Source: Galeruca laticollis
Lineage: Eukaryota; Arthropoda; Insecta; Coleoptera; Chrysomelidae
Length of the DNA stretch: 64,000 nucleotides
NCBI GenBank assembly: GCA_963921935.1
Contig: OY998175.1
Span: forward strand, 208,646,655 to 208,710,654
Direction of reading: 5' to 3'
A model generated the notes under the pieces. That model searched no databases. It saw only the letters and a list, made by a program, of their open reading frames with translations, and was not told the DNA's origin. This document shows positions 9,900 to 21,979 of this stretch, one piece after another (the stretch's first letter is position 1; every line of letters begins with the position of its first letter). The translations under genes and the position numbers were made by a program.

Positions 9900-11760
9900 C
9901 CTCTAACTGTCCCAGTAGCTCAGTTGGGCGTACGTTCGACAATAAAAATTGATTTCGATTTTACTGAAATGTATCGGGTCAAATTTTTTAGAGCGCCACA
10001 GATTTCTAGCCAGTCAAAATCTGAAACCACTCAGATGGGAAAAAAAGGAAAAAAAAAATAAGAAAAGGTTCTTGCTCACTTCTGATTACCGGGGTAACTG
10101 GTATTATTATCTTGGATCAGAACAAAGAAATAGTCATTAACTCTACTACAGAAAATGTATTGAACCTATTATAATGTATCGGCACAAATGAAGCACACAA
10201 CAATATCCTGTGGTTGTAAATAAGTACCCCACCAAATGAGTGGGTAAACTAAGATTGAGAAGGGTGTATCAGCTTGACAAACAAATGTCACACATGAATT
10301 GAGACTATCTGTGACGTCACTATAATAGCTAACAGCTATGTACTAAAAAAAATATATGCCTTAAGGGCGGTATCAACTCAAGATATAAGACTTAGCTGCG
10401 GTTATTGTTTAGTAGTGGTAGTGGCCTCTCAGCTTCTTAATGTGTTTACCAAAAAATCCAGCGCTTTGGTGAATGTGTGGACAACACACGAAGAAAAGCA
10501 CTTAGTTACGAAGGAAGTAGAAGGTAGACTGTGTGAGGACGAATACTATGGACAGCGGAGACAATACACGTTGACAGTGATGGGTGGATGTTGAAGATGG
10601 AGCCGGCACCAAGCTGGGAATTGAAATTCGAATGCAGTGGCTTCAAACTTGATATCCGAATATGAATCTCCAAACTGATGTGAAGGTTGTACGTTGACTT
10701 GATGGTAAAACGTAGATTGAATACGACCAGATGGTAGAATAAACCCTAAAATAAACATTACCAGTCTAACTTCCGATTCCAATTGAGTACGGCGGCTCTT
10801 ATTAGTCACAATACTAACCTCAATGTGACAGAGGGTTCTTGGACAGCCCTGTTGGTCTATTTACCGTCTGACAACTAGCTCCTTTTCCGTGAATAAATTA
10901 ATTGACGAATTGACTTCCTAAAATACACAACGAAAAGTCTCAGAGCCATGCTCGAGAAGTTTTACGAAGAACCTACCTTGACCCCCAAAATCCCGTAAAT
11001 CGGAAAGATTTTCCTTAAAATATACAGCGTCTATAATCGCTAACAATATAAGGAAATCTCTCAGCCAGAAATTTCTCAGAACCATGCAACGATGAAATAT
11101 ATAATTGAAAGTTTCCAGCGAAGGGTTAGGAAATTAGACTCAGTCAATCTTCTTCCAGCTCAACACGGAGATTCAAAAATAAATGACAGAAATTGGCAGA
11201 TGTGTACTTTTAGTCATCTGTCACCCGTCAAGGTGCGTTAGCAGTATACTCGGAACTTGGAACATAGACGTCAACATTGAGTAGGATACAAATGTCATGA
11301 CTTTATCAAACTATCACTGCAGATCATGCCTAATACATTTGTATTCGATATAAGAGACAATTAATAATCAGCCATCTGTCATTGAAATATAATGGTTATA
11401 TCAAGACCAGGAAAATTTTAAAGTGGTCAATCACGTCATCTCTGGCCGAACCAACACAAGTACAATAAGGCATATGACATTAGTCAAATCACAATTAGGT
11501 ATTGTGGAGAAACTAGAGATAGTTGAGATCAATTCAAGGATACAATAACATTTGGGAAGCTAAGCTGGCTTGCACAATAAACAAGAGTAATGTTTGGTTC
11601 ATTCATATGTATCGAAGTGTAGCTATTTCTCACACGTGGTGTAATTTACACTCAATACCTTACACTCGATACTTAATATTGACTCATTCCTAACTGCACT
11701 GAACTACATTCCACTCAAAGTGTGGTGGAAATTACGTTACACCACGCTACACCTTCAAGC
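9900..11760. other. No recognised gene
   Basis: An 87-codon minus-strand frame at 10546..10809 has no domain I know. A short inverted pair built around GTGGTGTAA / TTACACCAC lies at about 11636 and 11745 and could be a small hairpin element. Nothing else stands out. Confidence 0.4.
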
Positions 11761-11764
11761 AATG

Positions 11765-11890
11765 GTAATGACCAATGACCATGGTCTATTGATTCTAATC
11801 ATAGAACAATCGGAGTAACCGGGATTGAAAACTGAAGGACCAATTGCCATGGCTTGTTAGTTCTAATCATAGAACAATTATAGTCAGCAG
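11765..11890. repeat. Two-copy tandem repeat
   Basis: A block of the form GACCAATNNCCATGG, then TTCTAATCATAGAACAAT, occurs twice about 77 bp apart (near 11770 and 11848). The second half is the better conserved. No gene overlaps it. Confidence 0.65.
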
Positions 11891-11955
11891 AAGTGCAGTA
11901 AACAGAAGTGCGTTCGGTTATGACGAAGGGTGAAGAGTTTGCCTCTATCGAATTA

Positions 11956-12201
11956 TCACATATCGATCAAGGAAGACATTCTTCTCTTAAACAAAAGGAA
12001 GGGTTTCATTGTGCAAAATGAACCCGAAACAAGTTCCTTTTTCGACAATCCCTGATGTAAATATCGCCGTAAAGTGTGCCTTGATATTTGAAATCTAATA
12101 CAAACATTTCTTTGAGATTCTCGATTTCTGGCAGCTGCTATGGCCTGTTCAAGTTGGTCTTGAGACCATCGCTTGCATACATTCCTGCATACTTTCCCCA
12201 T
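11956..12201 (-). pseudogene. pogo-type HTH (psq-like) DNA-binding fragment
   Basis: The predicted peptide starts MGKVCRNVCKRWSQDQLEQA and continues AIAAARNRESQRNVCIRFQI then SRHTLRRYL. This is the pattern of the Pipsqueak-like helix-turn-helix at the N-terminus of pogo/Tigger-type transposases (W-x-x-x-x-L-x-x-A-I ... S-x-R-x-x-x-x-x-F-x-I-x-x-x-T-L-R-R-Y). The frame then ends without a DDE domain. It may be the 5' exon of a spliced element gene, or a truncated copy. Strings close to CCATATAACCCGCT occur just outside, near 12287, and again near 12646, and might be element ends, but I could not pair them. Confidence 0.65.
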
Positions 12202-13320
12202 CTCAAAACTAGAAAAAGAAATTTAAATCTTTTGTTAATTACGTAGGATAATGTGGACATCTGTCAGGTTATATGGCGCAGTGCCATATAACCCGCTACT
12301 TCTGTGTGCCATGTTAACCGAAAGTACATCGAGACAACATAATAAGTGAAAAAAGACAGAGTTTCACTAGCGAATTAATATTCCATGCAATGATGCGTAA
12401 AAACATGTATTTACCTCTTTTAATTCTGCAGACCGTTTCCTTTGGTTTTTAGCCTGAAAAGATGGTCAACAAATCAGCCGAAAAATTATAACAACACATG
12501 CATAACCCAGCAGTCAGAAACCTACTGTCTACTACGTGCAAAACTGTGACGGCATGCGCTCGCTCAAACTGTCCTTGATAGTGACGGTTATGGGCAGTTA
12601 TGTGATGTTGCTAGATTGCTAATAAATGCGCTAGGGGTTTTGGGCCATATTACCCGCTGGGTCATATTTGCCTCCACTACCTTAGTCCTGGAGTTTTGAA
12701 AATGACAAGGAAAGTGACCAAGAAAAATATATGGAAATAATTTTTAAGTTCACAACTCTGTTTCTAGGGGACGTAATCACTAACGTTACATATAAAAAGG
12801 CATTTTTCTCGAAAATATCCATATAAATAATATAAAAAAATATTAAGAATCTCACTAAAATATTACATCTTTTCGGTTTAAAACTTTTTCCTGTAGGGGA
12901 AGGTGAACTTTTACTGACTAAAGTACCTATAGACATGGTTTTGCTTAACGGAATTTGCCAAACTATATCTCATCTAGAAAAGGAAATGTTGTTGATTACA
13001 ATTAAAGTAGACTCATGTCAATGTGGTTTATGCTGCTTCCACTAGAGGGCGTGATTGAAAGAGTTCACCGTTTACTAAAGAAGGCCAATTTTTTTCCTTT
13101 CTTAAAGAACAACCTAGTTGAGCTCCTCACGTAGACTATTATATAGTACAATTAGTGTTTGAGTTACTGATATTCCCTCTTTGTTATTGCCGATATTGAC
13201 AACAAGCATATCTTCACTGAAGATCTTTTGGTTAACTCAGTATTATTTGATATCCGATATCAATAGTGCTCGACGCCAAGAAATAGTATTTAAGAAAAAT
13301 ATTATCTCTCTCTGCTCGTT
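12202..13320. other. No recognised gene
   Basis: The stretch is AT-rich with one 84-codon minus-strand frame of unknown nature at 12682..12936. I found no domain, repeat array or RNA. Confidence 0.4.
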
Positions 13321-13324
13321 TCCT

Positions 13325-13862
13325 CAATCATGAGGTCCGTGACCTCTTTGGAATGCCTCTATTCCTCTTTCTATTGTCTCCTTCTACATTTCTCGATCTT
13401 CAGCCTGGTGAAACGATACGTGAAGGGGTTGGTATGCGACATGTTTGATTTGATGAGACCATTTCACCATCTCATAGGCGATCAGCCTCTACTTCTCTTT
13501 CCCTGTACCTCTCCCATCACTATAAGCCTGTCTATATTGTCATCTCGTCTTCTAGCTACTTTCTTCATGCATAATGATGATAGTCTGGAGGTTACACATA
13601 TCTCCAACAGTATCGACTGATTAGTTCTCCTCACATTGCAGGGGATTCTACGCAATCTCCTGTAGTACCACAGTTCAAAGGAATCAGTATATTTGCGTTC
13701 TTTAGCTCTAAGTGTCCACGATTCTAAGCCGTATGAGGAGATTGGAAAGACCAACGTCTGACTAGATTCATTTTAGTGTTTTTGGTTATGTATGAGCTTT
13801 TCCATATTTTGGTAAGTCTCAGCATCGCACTCTTGGCCAAGGCTGTTTTTCTTTTCACCTCC
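13325..13862 (-). pseudogene. Non-LTR retrotransposon, C-terminal part (downstream half)
   Basis: On the minus strand, frames give ALAKSAMLRLTKIWKS (about 13855..13810), then YGLESWTLRAKERKYTDSFE and LWYYRRLRRIPCNVRRTNQS, then GEVQGKRSRG, then WSHQIKHVAY and finally a GHGPHD end near 13325. This is the standard post-RT C-terminus of LINE polyproteins (Y-G-x-E-S-W-T-L ... E-x-W-x-Y-R-R ... R-R-T-N). It continues directly into the RT half at 16991..17985 once the intervening 3.1 kb DNA transposon is ignored. Two or more frameshifts are present. Confidence 0.88.
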
Positions 13863-14328
13863 CCCAGATAGCACACTACATCTTAAAGACGTCCAGTTCA
13901 TGTCTTTCTGAGGTCCAAACGTCCTGGTACGTAAAACGGATGTTCTTAAGACGTCCTTCTCACGACATGTTTAAAACGCCTTTGTAGGGATGTTTTAAAG
14001 ACGTTTTAAATATGTCGATAATGTGGACGCTCAACTCTTTTAGTAATTTTTAATTTGCGCTTGCATCTAAAGACTATAATGATTATGTTTTTTATTTTTT
14101 TATTTGTGGCCCACTACACACGTTGAACACATTGTGAGCAAAATATATTTTAAATGTAACCTATCAATATCAAATGGAATTATACATCGTTATATTTCAT
14201 CATAAACCCGCTCCTTTAACTTTTATTCTAGAACTATAATTCGTGTACAACTTCAAAACTGCAAACTATAGAGAAAGTAATATTTCATTTATCTATGCTA
14301 CAAACAGTAGAAAATCATGGAATAAATT

Positions 14329-15160
14329 TTGAATATAGCACCTCAACACTCCTTTATTGGCGCTATACGTCCGTCGTCTTTGACCAATGACACATTCCCG
14401 CGCGCTCCATCGTATCGCGATCTTCGACTTCGTCCGCCGCCGCAATTACCACTATCTATCGATTCTTTCATTGAAGGGCGGTGTCGAAGGAAATATATAG
14501 ATTACCGAGACATCAATATAGTTTATAAACGAACGATAAGTCGCAGTTGCGGTGCACAATCTTTTTCCGTTTTTTTAAGGTTTGAGAAAAAGAGAGGTGA
14601 TAAAAACCTTGCAACTAGGCTCAGCCAATGCAAGAAAAGTGACAATAGATGGTCGATCTTTAATTCGATAGTGAATGCAATGTATAGATACTATGGAGTA
14701 TTTATCGATTACTATAGATCGTCGGCCATTTTATAACATTTTTATTTTAACCCTACTTAAATTCACAAAATACGGGTCTGTTTTCTATGCTTGAATTCGT
14801 ATCCTCTGTTCGTATCTGTGGTTGTTTGATAGTATACATATATTTCTAATAAGTAATTTAATGGTAATTTATTATTCATTCTCCGTTATTGGAATTGTGT
14901 GGCTGTGGTATACCGGATTTAAAAAATGTAAGTTTCAATTTTTCTTTGCATTTCACTTCATCAATCGCTCAAAGGACATGCAAAAATATTATATGCGTGC
15001 TAAAAGAGCCCAACAGCCCTACACTCGTCCAAACTCTCATGTTCCCTAGACATCAAATCAACCCGTTTCTTCGTGTTAACCTATATTTAATAATATCTTA
15101 TCAGATTCTTTTAGCTCTAGTAGTGATAATGGTAATAAGTATTTGGTAGCAATAATTCTC
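14329..15160 (+). other. Open frames of unknown nature upstream of the transposase
   Basis: A 135-codon frame (14329..14736) and overlapping frames at 14822..15149 sit where the N-terminus of the CACTA-like protein would be. I recognise no domain. The string ACGGGTCTGTTTTCTA near 14777 is close to the reverse complement of sequence near 1080 within the piggyBac element, so it may belong to a shared repeat. Confidence 0.35.
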
Positions 15161-15199
15161 CATCAGTTTCTATTTTTAATTCGATTGTTTGTACTACGA

Positions 15200-16340
15200 T
15201 TCCTCCGAATGCATGTTTTAAATCTAGTTTAGCAGAATGGGCTTTACTTTATAATATTTCACATATTGCTACATCACTAAAAAAGAATTTTCTGCTGATC
15301 TGCTCTCCGATGCCAAAACTTTGTTAGGAATATCGATATTAAGAAAATAGAACTTGGATCCTATTTTCATTTTGGATTACAAAATTGCATATTAAATATT
15401 ATTCATCATTCAAATGAGGAGATTCTAGAAAATACAATTCATCTAAATATAAATATTGATGATCTACTACTTTTTAAGAGTTCAACAAGTCAAGTTTATC
15501 CAATTCTATGTAGTATTGTCAAAAGTAATGTGGTGGATATTGCAGGTATTCATCAAGGGAATGAAAACTTATTTCTGGTTGATTTTGTCAATGATGCAGT
15601 AAATCTTATAAATAATGGTATGTTAGTTAATGACAAACTTTACGATGTTAGAATTGAAGGTTTTATATGTGATGCCCCGGCCAAATCCTTTGTTAAGTGT
15701 GTTAAAGGTCATAGCGGTTACTTTTCTTGTACCAAATGCTGCATTGAGAGTGATTATATAGCTGGTCGACTATGCTTTCCTGGGGTTAATAATATTGTTT
15801 TAAGAACCGATTCAGATTTTAGGTCCCAAAATCGGTGCAATCATCACACTGGTATTTCAGTCCTTTTAGATATACCCCACATAAATATTATCAATAGTTT
15901 CCCTGGACCATTAGTACTTAAAAATAATTTAAGAGGTGACAGATATTTAAATTTTCTTTCCCTTCATATTTCCCTGATAATTTTGTCAAATGAGAGATAT
16001 TTCGTTCATATTCACTATGCATCAGAACTGTTAAAATATTTTGTTGTAACATTTAAGACTTTGTATGGTTCAGAAAATATATCTCATAATGTTCATAACT
16101 TGTTACATCTTACAGAGGATGTCAAAAATCATGGTCTAGTAGATAATTTCAGTGCAATATTCATCCATTCTAACATTTCTCCGTAATTTTTTACCACCAT
16201 TTTCTTTTCTCTCTTTTAGGTTCTGCTGAAGCAGCAAATATAGCAGGAACAACTAATGAAACCGAAAAGTCCATCCAAAACTGGTTAAGGAGAGCAGGAG
16301 AGAGGAAAAATAATGTTGTTAAACGGTTATAATGGTGTAT
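15200..16340 (+). pseudogene. CACTA-like transposase, internally deleted
   Basis: The frame near 15200 reads LAEWALLYNISHIATSLKKN, then after frameshifts HLNINIDDLLLFKSSTSQVY, and from 15530 the open part GFICDAPAKSFVKCVKGHSG with YFSCTKCCIES. Together these are the core of a transposase family with the signature N-I-D-G-L-P-L-F-K-S-S and a C-x-x-C zinc motif, found in insect and cnidarian genomes. After DIPHINIINSFP the expected segment of roughly 100 residues (normally continuing L-D-Y-M-H) is missing, and the frame jumps to GPLVLKNNLRGDRYLNFLSL, ending NISHNVHNLLHLTEDVKNHG. A short downstream piece, EAANIAGTTNETEKSIQNWL (from about 16230), may be another exon. Confidence 0.75.
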
Positions 16341-16517
16341 TGATGTTGATTAAAGAGTCAAAAAGAAATTTGATTCTTTTTATTATATATGTGTACAGTC
16401 TAGAACTCATAAAAGTCTAAAGTTATCTTGAGATAACACAGTGTTGCATATACCTTATTGCTTTCATAATTTCTAATATTTTATTATTCTTTAACTATAA
16501 GAAGTTTAAAAATTGTA

Positions 16518-16716
16518 TATTTACTTGATGGAAATTCGTTTAACCGCTATAAATAACACAAACTAGTATGTAAAAAATATTCGACACGTTTCACTAACAC
16601 AGTTACTTAATATTAAATGTTATTTCTTAAATTTTGCTGTGTCACTGAAAAATGTATATTTTTTATCTACTTGTATGTGTTATATAGCGATTAAATGAAT
16701 TTCCATCAAGTAAATA
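16518..16716. mobile_element. 199-bp MITE with 40-bp inverted ends
   Basis: The left end TATTTACTTGATGGAAATTC continues through TTTAACCGCTAT and ATAACAC. The right end is the reverse complement over about 40 bp (GTGTTATATAGCGAT...CCATCAAGTAAATA). There is no coding capacity. It lies wholly inside the CACTA-like element, so it is the younger insertion. Confidence 0.85.
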
Positions 16717-16729
16717 GATGGCTCAAACA

Positions 16730-16880
16730 CGTCCAGAACTGTTTGTCCTAAAGACGTCCAAGACTGTATGTCTTGAAGACGTACAAACTGGATGCCCTAA
16801 AGACGTACAAACTGGATGTCCTACAGACGTACAAACTGGATGTCTTGGAGACGCCTTGTTTTGTAACAATGTACGTCCTA
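16730..16880 (+). repeat. Subterminal tandem array, 24-bp unit
   Basis: About five copies of a 24-25 bp unit of the form GACGTACAAACTGGATGTCC precede the right end of the CACTA-like element. Because the period is a multiple of three, all frames stay open and encode repeats such as KTYKLDVL. This creates spurious ORFs on both strands. The array probably serves as transposase binding sites, as known for CACTA ends. Confidence 0.85.
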
Positions 16881-16990
16881 AAGACGTCTTTAAAATATTT
16901 TTTGGATATTGGCGTACATCTTAGAAACGTCATGAACGTCGTGAACAAACGTCTTTGAAATGTCTTTAAAACGTATTTGTGCTATATGGG

Positions 16991-17985
16991 CCTCTACGCG
17001 TTCACCCATGTTGCTTATTACTGACCCCAGATACGTAAAGCTGCTTACCCTCTCAAGATCGTCAAGCAGATGAGCCCTGTTTACTACGTTAGGCTTATCC
17101 ACTATCATTAGTTTTGTTTTGGTTCTGTTAATTGTCAGACCAAAGTTTCTACGCTCACGCTCTATTCTGTTTAAGAGAGCCGCCATTTCCTCCTCCGTTG
17201 CAGCAAATATGGTGGTATCATCAGCATAGCATAAGCTGCTTATTCGATCTCCCCCAACAAGAATTCCACCTTCCCACTCATCTAGGGAGTTCCTCATTAT
17301 AGCTTCACCATCAATGTTAAACAGTGTAGGTCATAAAACGCATCCTTGTGTCACACCTCTTTGCGGGTGGAAGTCTCGACTCATCATATCTTTTATTTTG
17401 ACTACAGCGGTACTTTCCAAATAAAGATTTTTTATTAAGTTGATCGAGTGATCTGGAACGTCAAGTTGGTTGAGTACTTCACATACCTAACCTATTCCAG
17501 TTGACAAAGTCAAGAGCACATTATCATGGGGACATTATATACGCGGCATTTTTCTATCATGTTAACAATTTTATTTCAGGAGCCTCTACCCTTCACGAAA
17601 CCGGCCTGTTCTATTGCAATTTCGTTGTCCACGTAGTACCTCAGTGGATTATCTATAATATGTAGCAACACTTTGCTTGTATGTGATAGCAGCGAGAGTG
17701 TGCGATAGTTATTACATTTTCGTGTGGAGGCTATCTTGTGCAGTGGAATCATAATCGATGTTGTCCAGTCTTTAGGCCATATTCCGGTCTTCCATATTAA
17801 ATTACATATTGTGTGTATGATATTAACTCCCTCGTCGCCCAAATCATTAAGAATTTCCCCTGTAATTCCATCAATACCTGTCGCTTTATAATTTTCTATA
17901 AAAATATTATCATTTGAGTTTAATCTAGCAGCTTTCTCAAAGCCTCTCAGGTTAGTTTCTGAGGCTTTGGCTGGCTTATAATAAT
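16991..17985 (-). pseudogene. Non-LTR retrotransposon reverse transcriptase (upstream half)
   Basis: Read on the minus strand from 17985: KPAKASETNLRGFEKAARLN, NYKATGIDGITGEILNDLG, then WKTGIWPKDWTTSIMIPLHK and NNYRTLSLLSHTSKVLLHII, then EQAGFVKGRGS, GVTQGCVL, and SSLCYADDTTIFAATEEEM, which contains the catalytic Y-A-D-D box. It closes with GLTINRTKTKLMIVDK and FTYLGSVISNMGERVEA at 16991. These are consecutive RT motifs of a CR1/RTE-like LINE in the right order. Stops (after CVL) and frameshifts are present. The N-terminal endonuclease is missing. Confidence 0.9.
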
Positions 17986-18079
17986 CTGACCCAGATCACA
18001 CTTCAGGAAGAAAGACGTAGCTCCAATGTTTTCTAAGAAATATAGGAACTAATTGTACTTAAGTAAAAACTTGTATCTG

Positions 18080-19669
18080 TTACAGATCTAAATATCTAAT
18101 CAAGGAAGTTAGTACGGGTGACATGGTAGCAGCAAATATTAAGCTCGAAAATGATGGGGAAGTGATAAATATAATAATAGTGTCTATATATCTTCCCATC
18201 GATTCAAAAGAGTCATTACCTGCGGCTAATATGGAGAACCGGACGGAATACGCTAGACGACACAAATTGGATGTTGTAGGGGCTGATATCAACGCACACT
18301 ACTTCAGCTGGGGCAGCAAGAGCAGCAATACTAAAGGTCAGAAACTATTTGATTATGTTTGTACCATGGTACTTGATATTGAGAATGTGGGCAATGTGCC
18401 AACATTAAAAACATCAAGGGAGGAATCTTCAATAGATGTAACTCTCTGTACTCTACGAGTCGGAGAGATGATAAGGCATTGCCACACAGGGATACCAAGA
18501 GTACCGATTGGGGACTTTACAAAGATAACCTGCTTTCTAAAATCGGCAGAAATAAAACTGCCGAGGAGTTAGAGGAAACAGCTGCATGGTGGCAGCATAC
18601 CATAGTGATTTCCCATCACAATAACTGAGCAATAAGTGAAAGCCGACAGGTGAAACAAAGACCTGACAATTCTAAGGAAATATACAAGACGCTTTTTCAA
18701 CAGAGCGGAAAAGACAGGCAACTGTGGAGCACATGAGGCTAAACTAGGTTCATATAATGAAAATATAAAATCATCTAAGAAGAGATCCTGGAGAGAATTT
18801 TGTGTGGATATCCAAGGTGTACCTGACAGGTTTAGAATCGACAAGATTCTCAAAAGGAGCATTTCTAATAAACTAGGCTCTATCCAGCTGCCAAGCAGAG
18901 AGTTCACAAATACTGAGGAGAAGGCTTTAGAGCATCTCCTTGGTGTGCACTATCCAGGCTCGGCAAAAATAGATTCAAATTACGATAACGAACCGGTAGC
19001 CAAACCAAGAGGACTGGAAAGTAACAAATGAGATCTTCAGGCCCCATAATATTAAATGGGCTGTAAATTCTTTTAACCCTTCCAAAATCGGGTGGCATGT
19101 GAACAATATTCTTGAAGGGCACACTGATACAACTGGGAGAAGTGTGAGAATGTTATTCAGCATTGGTCAATTTACATCGATATTTCACGCAGAAATAATT
19201 GTTGCTATAGCCTGTATTGATGAAAACATCAGAACAGGTTATACCGGAGAAAAAATTAAAATATATACTGACGACCAGGCTTTGCTTAATACTATCAGCG
19301 ATCCAAGCCGCTAAATCCAGACTTGTAAAGAACTGTGAAGAGTCTCTTAATAAGTTGGAAAGAGACAACACAATGTCTCTAGTATAGATGCCGGGCTATG
19401 GAGGGATTTCAGGCAATGAATTGGCAGACCAGCTAGCTAAACAATGCTCTACAGGACACTTCATAGGTCCGGAACCGTTCTGTGGAATCACAAAGGATTG
19501 CATAAGAAGGAAAATTCGGAACTGGCTAGACAAGGCACGCCAAATCAAATGGAGGTTGGCAGATGGTCACCTTCACACCAAAAGCTTACTGAGCAAGGTA
19601 AACAATGAACTCTGCATGAAGTTAGTGAAACTGGAGACATTTGAAGACTGTTACCGATTTGGTTACTGA
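18080..19669 (+). pseudogene. R1/I-like LINE: endonuclease and RNase H, RT deleted
   Basis: From about 18080 the frame reads KEVSTGDMVAANIKLENDGE, IVSIYLPIDS, then VVGADINAHYFSWGSKSSNT, and SSIDVTLCTLR, the endonuclease domain of R1/I-type LINEs (G-D-x-N-A-H-x-x-x-W-G). After a linker, FRPHNIKWAVNSFNPSKIG marks the start of the region just before RT, but it is joined directly at about 19100 to RNase H sequence: IFHAEIIVAIACI, KIKIYTDDQALLNTI, then MPGYGGISGNELADQLAKQ and GPEPFCGITKDCIRRKI. The whole RT domain has been removed. A stop precedes MPGY, and frameshifts occur at 18572 and 19314. Confidence 0.85.
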
Positions 19670-21975
19670 ATACTGTACCCCAAGAAAATGAGAAATGGGA
19701 CAAGTTAGTGAATCTATCTATAGGAAAAGTGAACTAAGGGATGAAAAACCAACCCACATACTTTGTTTAGGTAAGAACTTACAAGGATTCAACCAGAAAT
19801 AATTTCGAAAGGGAATAATGCAACCATCAGAACTACTAAAAATCCCTCCAAATAAGCTAGTGGCCAATATCGAGGACACGAAGCTTCTGGAGTTGAAGTA
19901 GATAATATTGGGAATGGTACAATGACTTAAGTGTCCGGGCTGTTGAGCATAACTCACACGAATTATTGAATGAGATAACACACATACAAAACCAGTTACA
20001 GGTTTTTGATCCCTCTTAGTATTTGTAAGTAAGTGTTCCACTTTTAATTTAATTCATATTATTTTCATTCACATGCCTCTTCAGGTTGCCTTGTCACCCT
20101 ATATTATCCCAATTTTTTGTTTCTTTTAATCTGAATTGTCATCCATACTTTCAGCTCTATTTACAAATATATTTCAACTAAAAAACAAAAACAAATATTT
20201 CTGATGTATGTTCAGCTAAATGATATAAAAGAGCGTCCTCGTAATTCTGAAACGATGTAACACTCCAACTCACCGCGTGACTATGACAATTATGTGACAA
20301 TTTCTTCGATTTACGAACAGCTAACTACGATTGTTTTTCAAAAGAAGGTTCATCAACGTCTGGACCACCCATTTTACCGACAGTTAAATTTTTAAGTTCG
20401 AAAATAGAATTGACTTTTTTTTCTTCTACAAGGTGTTGAAGAAATGATGAGTCGTATGACAGCGTTAGGCGCTAATTTAAGGAACGTCCTTAACGATTTG
20501 CCTAACTAAAGATAGAAATTTCCGTGGTTTTTCTTTTGGCTTTAAAGTTCAAATACAGCTGAGCAGAATAATGTTACATGGACGGTACTTTTCAAGAAAA
20601 ACGGCAGAAATAAATTCCATAAAAAATATGTATGTAAACATTATAATTTATTTATATAGCAGTCTCAATAATTATTCGCTACTGCCACAATTTCTGCAGA
20701 ATGTAGGAACTATTATCGTCAATCCTGATGATTTCTCAACTATATCACATATTTCACACTCTATTGAAGCATCTAACTTATTTTGGACAGCATTTTCCAG
20801 CGTTTACCCAAAGAAACTACTTCTGATTAAGTCTAAGGTATATCAGCATCCATACTTCCTGTAAATAGAGATTTACTTACTTTTTGCGACAAAACTGGTT
20901 GCTTGTAAGAAGACGGATGCTCGTTCAAGAAATCTGTAAGGCTATAAACAATCAAAAGAAGGTCCACGTCAAAGACACGCTTTTGCAATTTACCAAAAAT
21001 CTGGAGTTGCTTCGCAGGTGCATTTACAACTTAGAAATATGAAGTACCGTAAAGATTATTTAAGTGAATACTATTTGCAATTTGAGATAACAGTAACCTA
21101 AATACTACATTCTGGAGACAAAGAAAATCCCAGCAGAGTTTTGGTATAAAGAAAAACCTTGACATAATAAGAATTTGTGGCTGCATATCAAATGTGCATA
21201 ATCCAGCTGAAGATACAAGGGGCAAAAATATGTTTTTAGTGGGTAATACAGACAATAGATGTAGTCTCTGGAACCTAACTGTAAACAAAGTCATCGGAGC
21301 TATAAATGTGGCTTTTGATGAGATAAAAATGGAATCTACACAGAATACATACATTTTTCAATAAAATCTGAGAAGTAGGAATCAATACGGATTAGATTTG
21401 AACATTTGAGTTGCCGAGAAATTGGGTTTCTTGATGTACCTATTAGCATCAGTAACGTTCAAAAGGTAAATTAATACTAACAAACAGGAAAAAGCGAACA
21501 TTATATTCAATCAAATTAAAGCAAAACTGCATTAAATTTCCTTTCTTAGCCAAAACGTAGTAAAATGGTATGAAAGAAACATCCAATTACTTATATTATT
21601 TGACACTATTGATTCAAAATAGATTTTGATTCCTTAATAATTTTTTATATTGTCTGGAGAAATTGTAATATTGCAGCACTCATCTTTAATATTGTTCCAG
21701 ATCCATGGTAATTGTGAGAAGTATTTGTCGTTCCCAAGCAGTGACTGAATTGACATGTTTGTATCATTCAGACATTCATACACCATATGTTTTTGATTAT
21801 ATTTCTAACTGAACTTCGTCAACTGGCGTAGACATTCAACTAGGTAAATAATCTTAATTTGACAAAATTAATGTCGTAATTAATAATTTATTATATACAA
21901 ATTTACAAAATGGTACAAAGTTGTAAATGCTGACCTTCGGTGGTTTCAGATCGGAAGACACTTTATGTTTCGATT
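19670..21975. other. LINE 3' trail and AT-rich sequence, no clear gene
   Basis: About 19670..20050 continues the R1/I-like element's untranslated tail. Beyond that, a 97-codon plus-strand frame at 20571..20864 and a 107-codon minus-strand frame at 21031..21354 have no domain I recognise. A phrase near 21400 (EIGFLDVPISI) faintly resembles a Penelope-like RT motif but is too short to call. Confidence 0.4.
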
Positions 21976-21979
21976 TGAT

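Larger units (their letters stand above)
13863..16990 (+). mobile_element. CACTA-like DNA transposon inserted in a LINE
   Basis: The left end reads CCCAGATAGCACA and the right end is TGTGCTATATGGG, a 13-bp near-perfect terminal inverted repeat. Both subterminal regions are filled with repeats of a GACGTCC/AAGAC type in opposite orientation, a layout seen in CACTA (EnSpm) elements. The flanks share CTC or CCTC, a 3-4 bp duplication. If the insert is ignored, the LINE frame closes as RVEVKRKTALAKSAM. The transposase remnant is at 15200..16186. A 199-bp MITE (16518..16716) has inserted into this element in turn. The superfamily call rests on the ends, the short duplication and the transposase type, and is moderate. 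Confidence 0.75.

Noticed and set aside
10546..10809. 87-codon minus-strand frame
   Set aside because: No domain, no start context, and no neighbouring exon; cannot be told from chance.
16748..16958. Overlapping frames encoding KTYKLD-type repeats
   Set aside because: They arise from a 24-bp non-coding tandem array at a transposon end.
21390..21440. Possible Penelope-like RT motif (EIGFLDVPISI)
   Set aside because: Only one short phrase matches, surrounded by stops, with no other conserved block in order.
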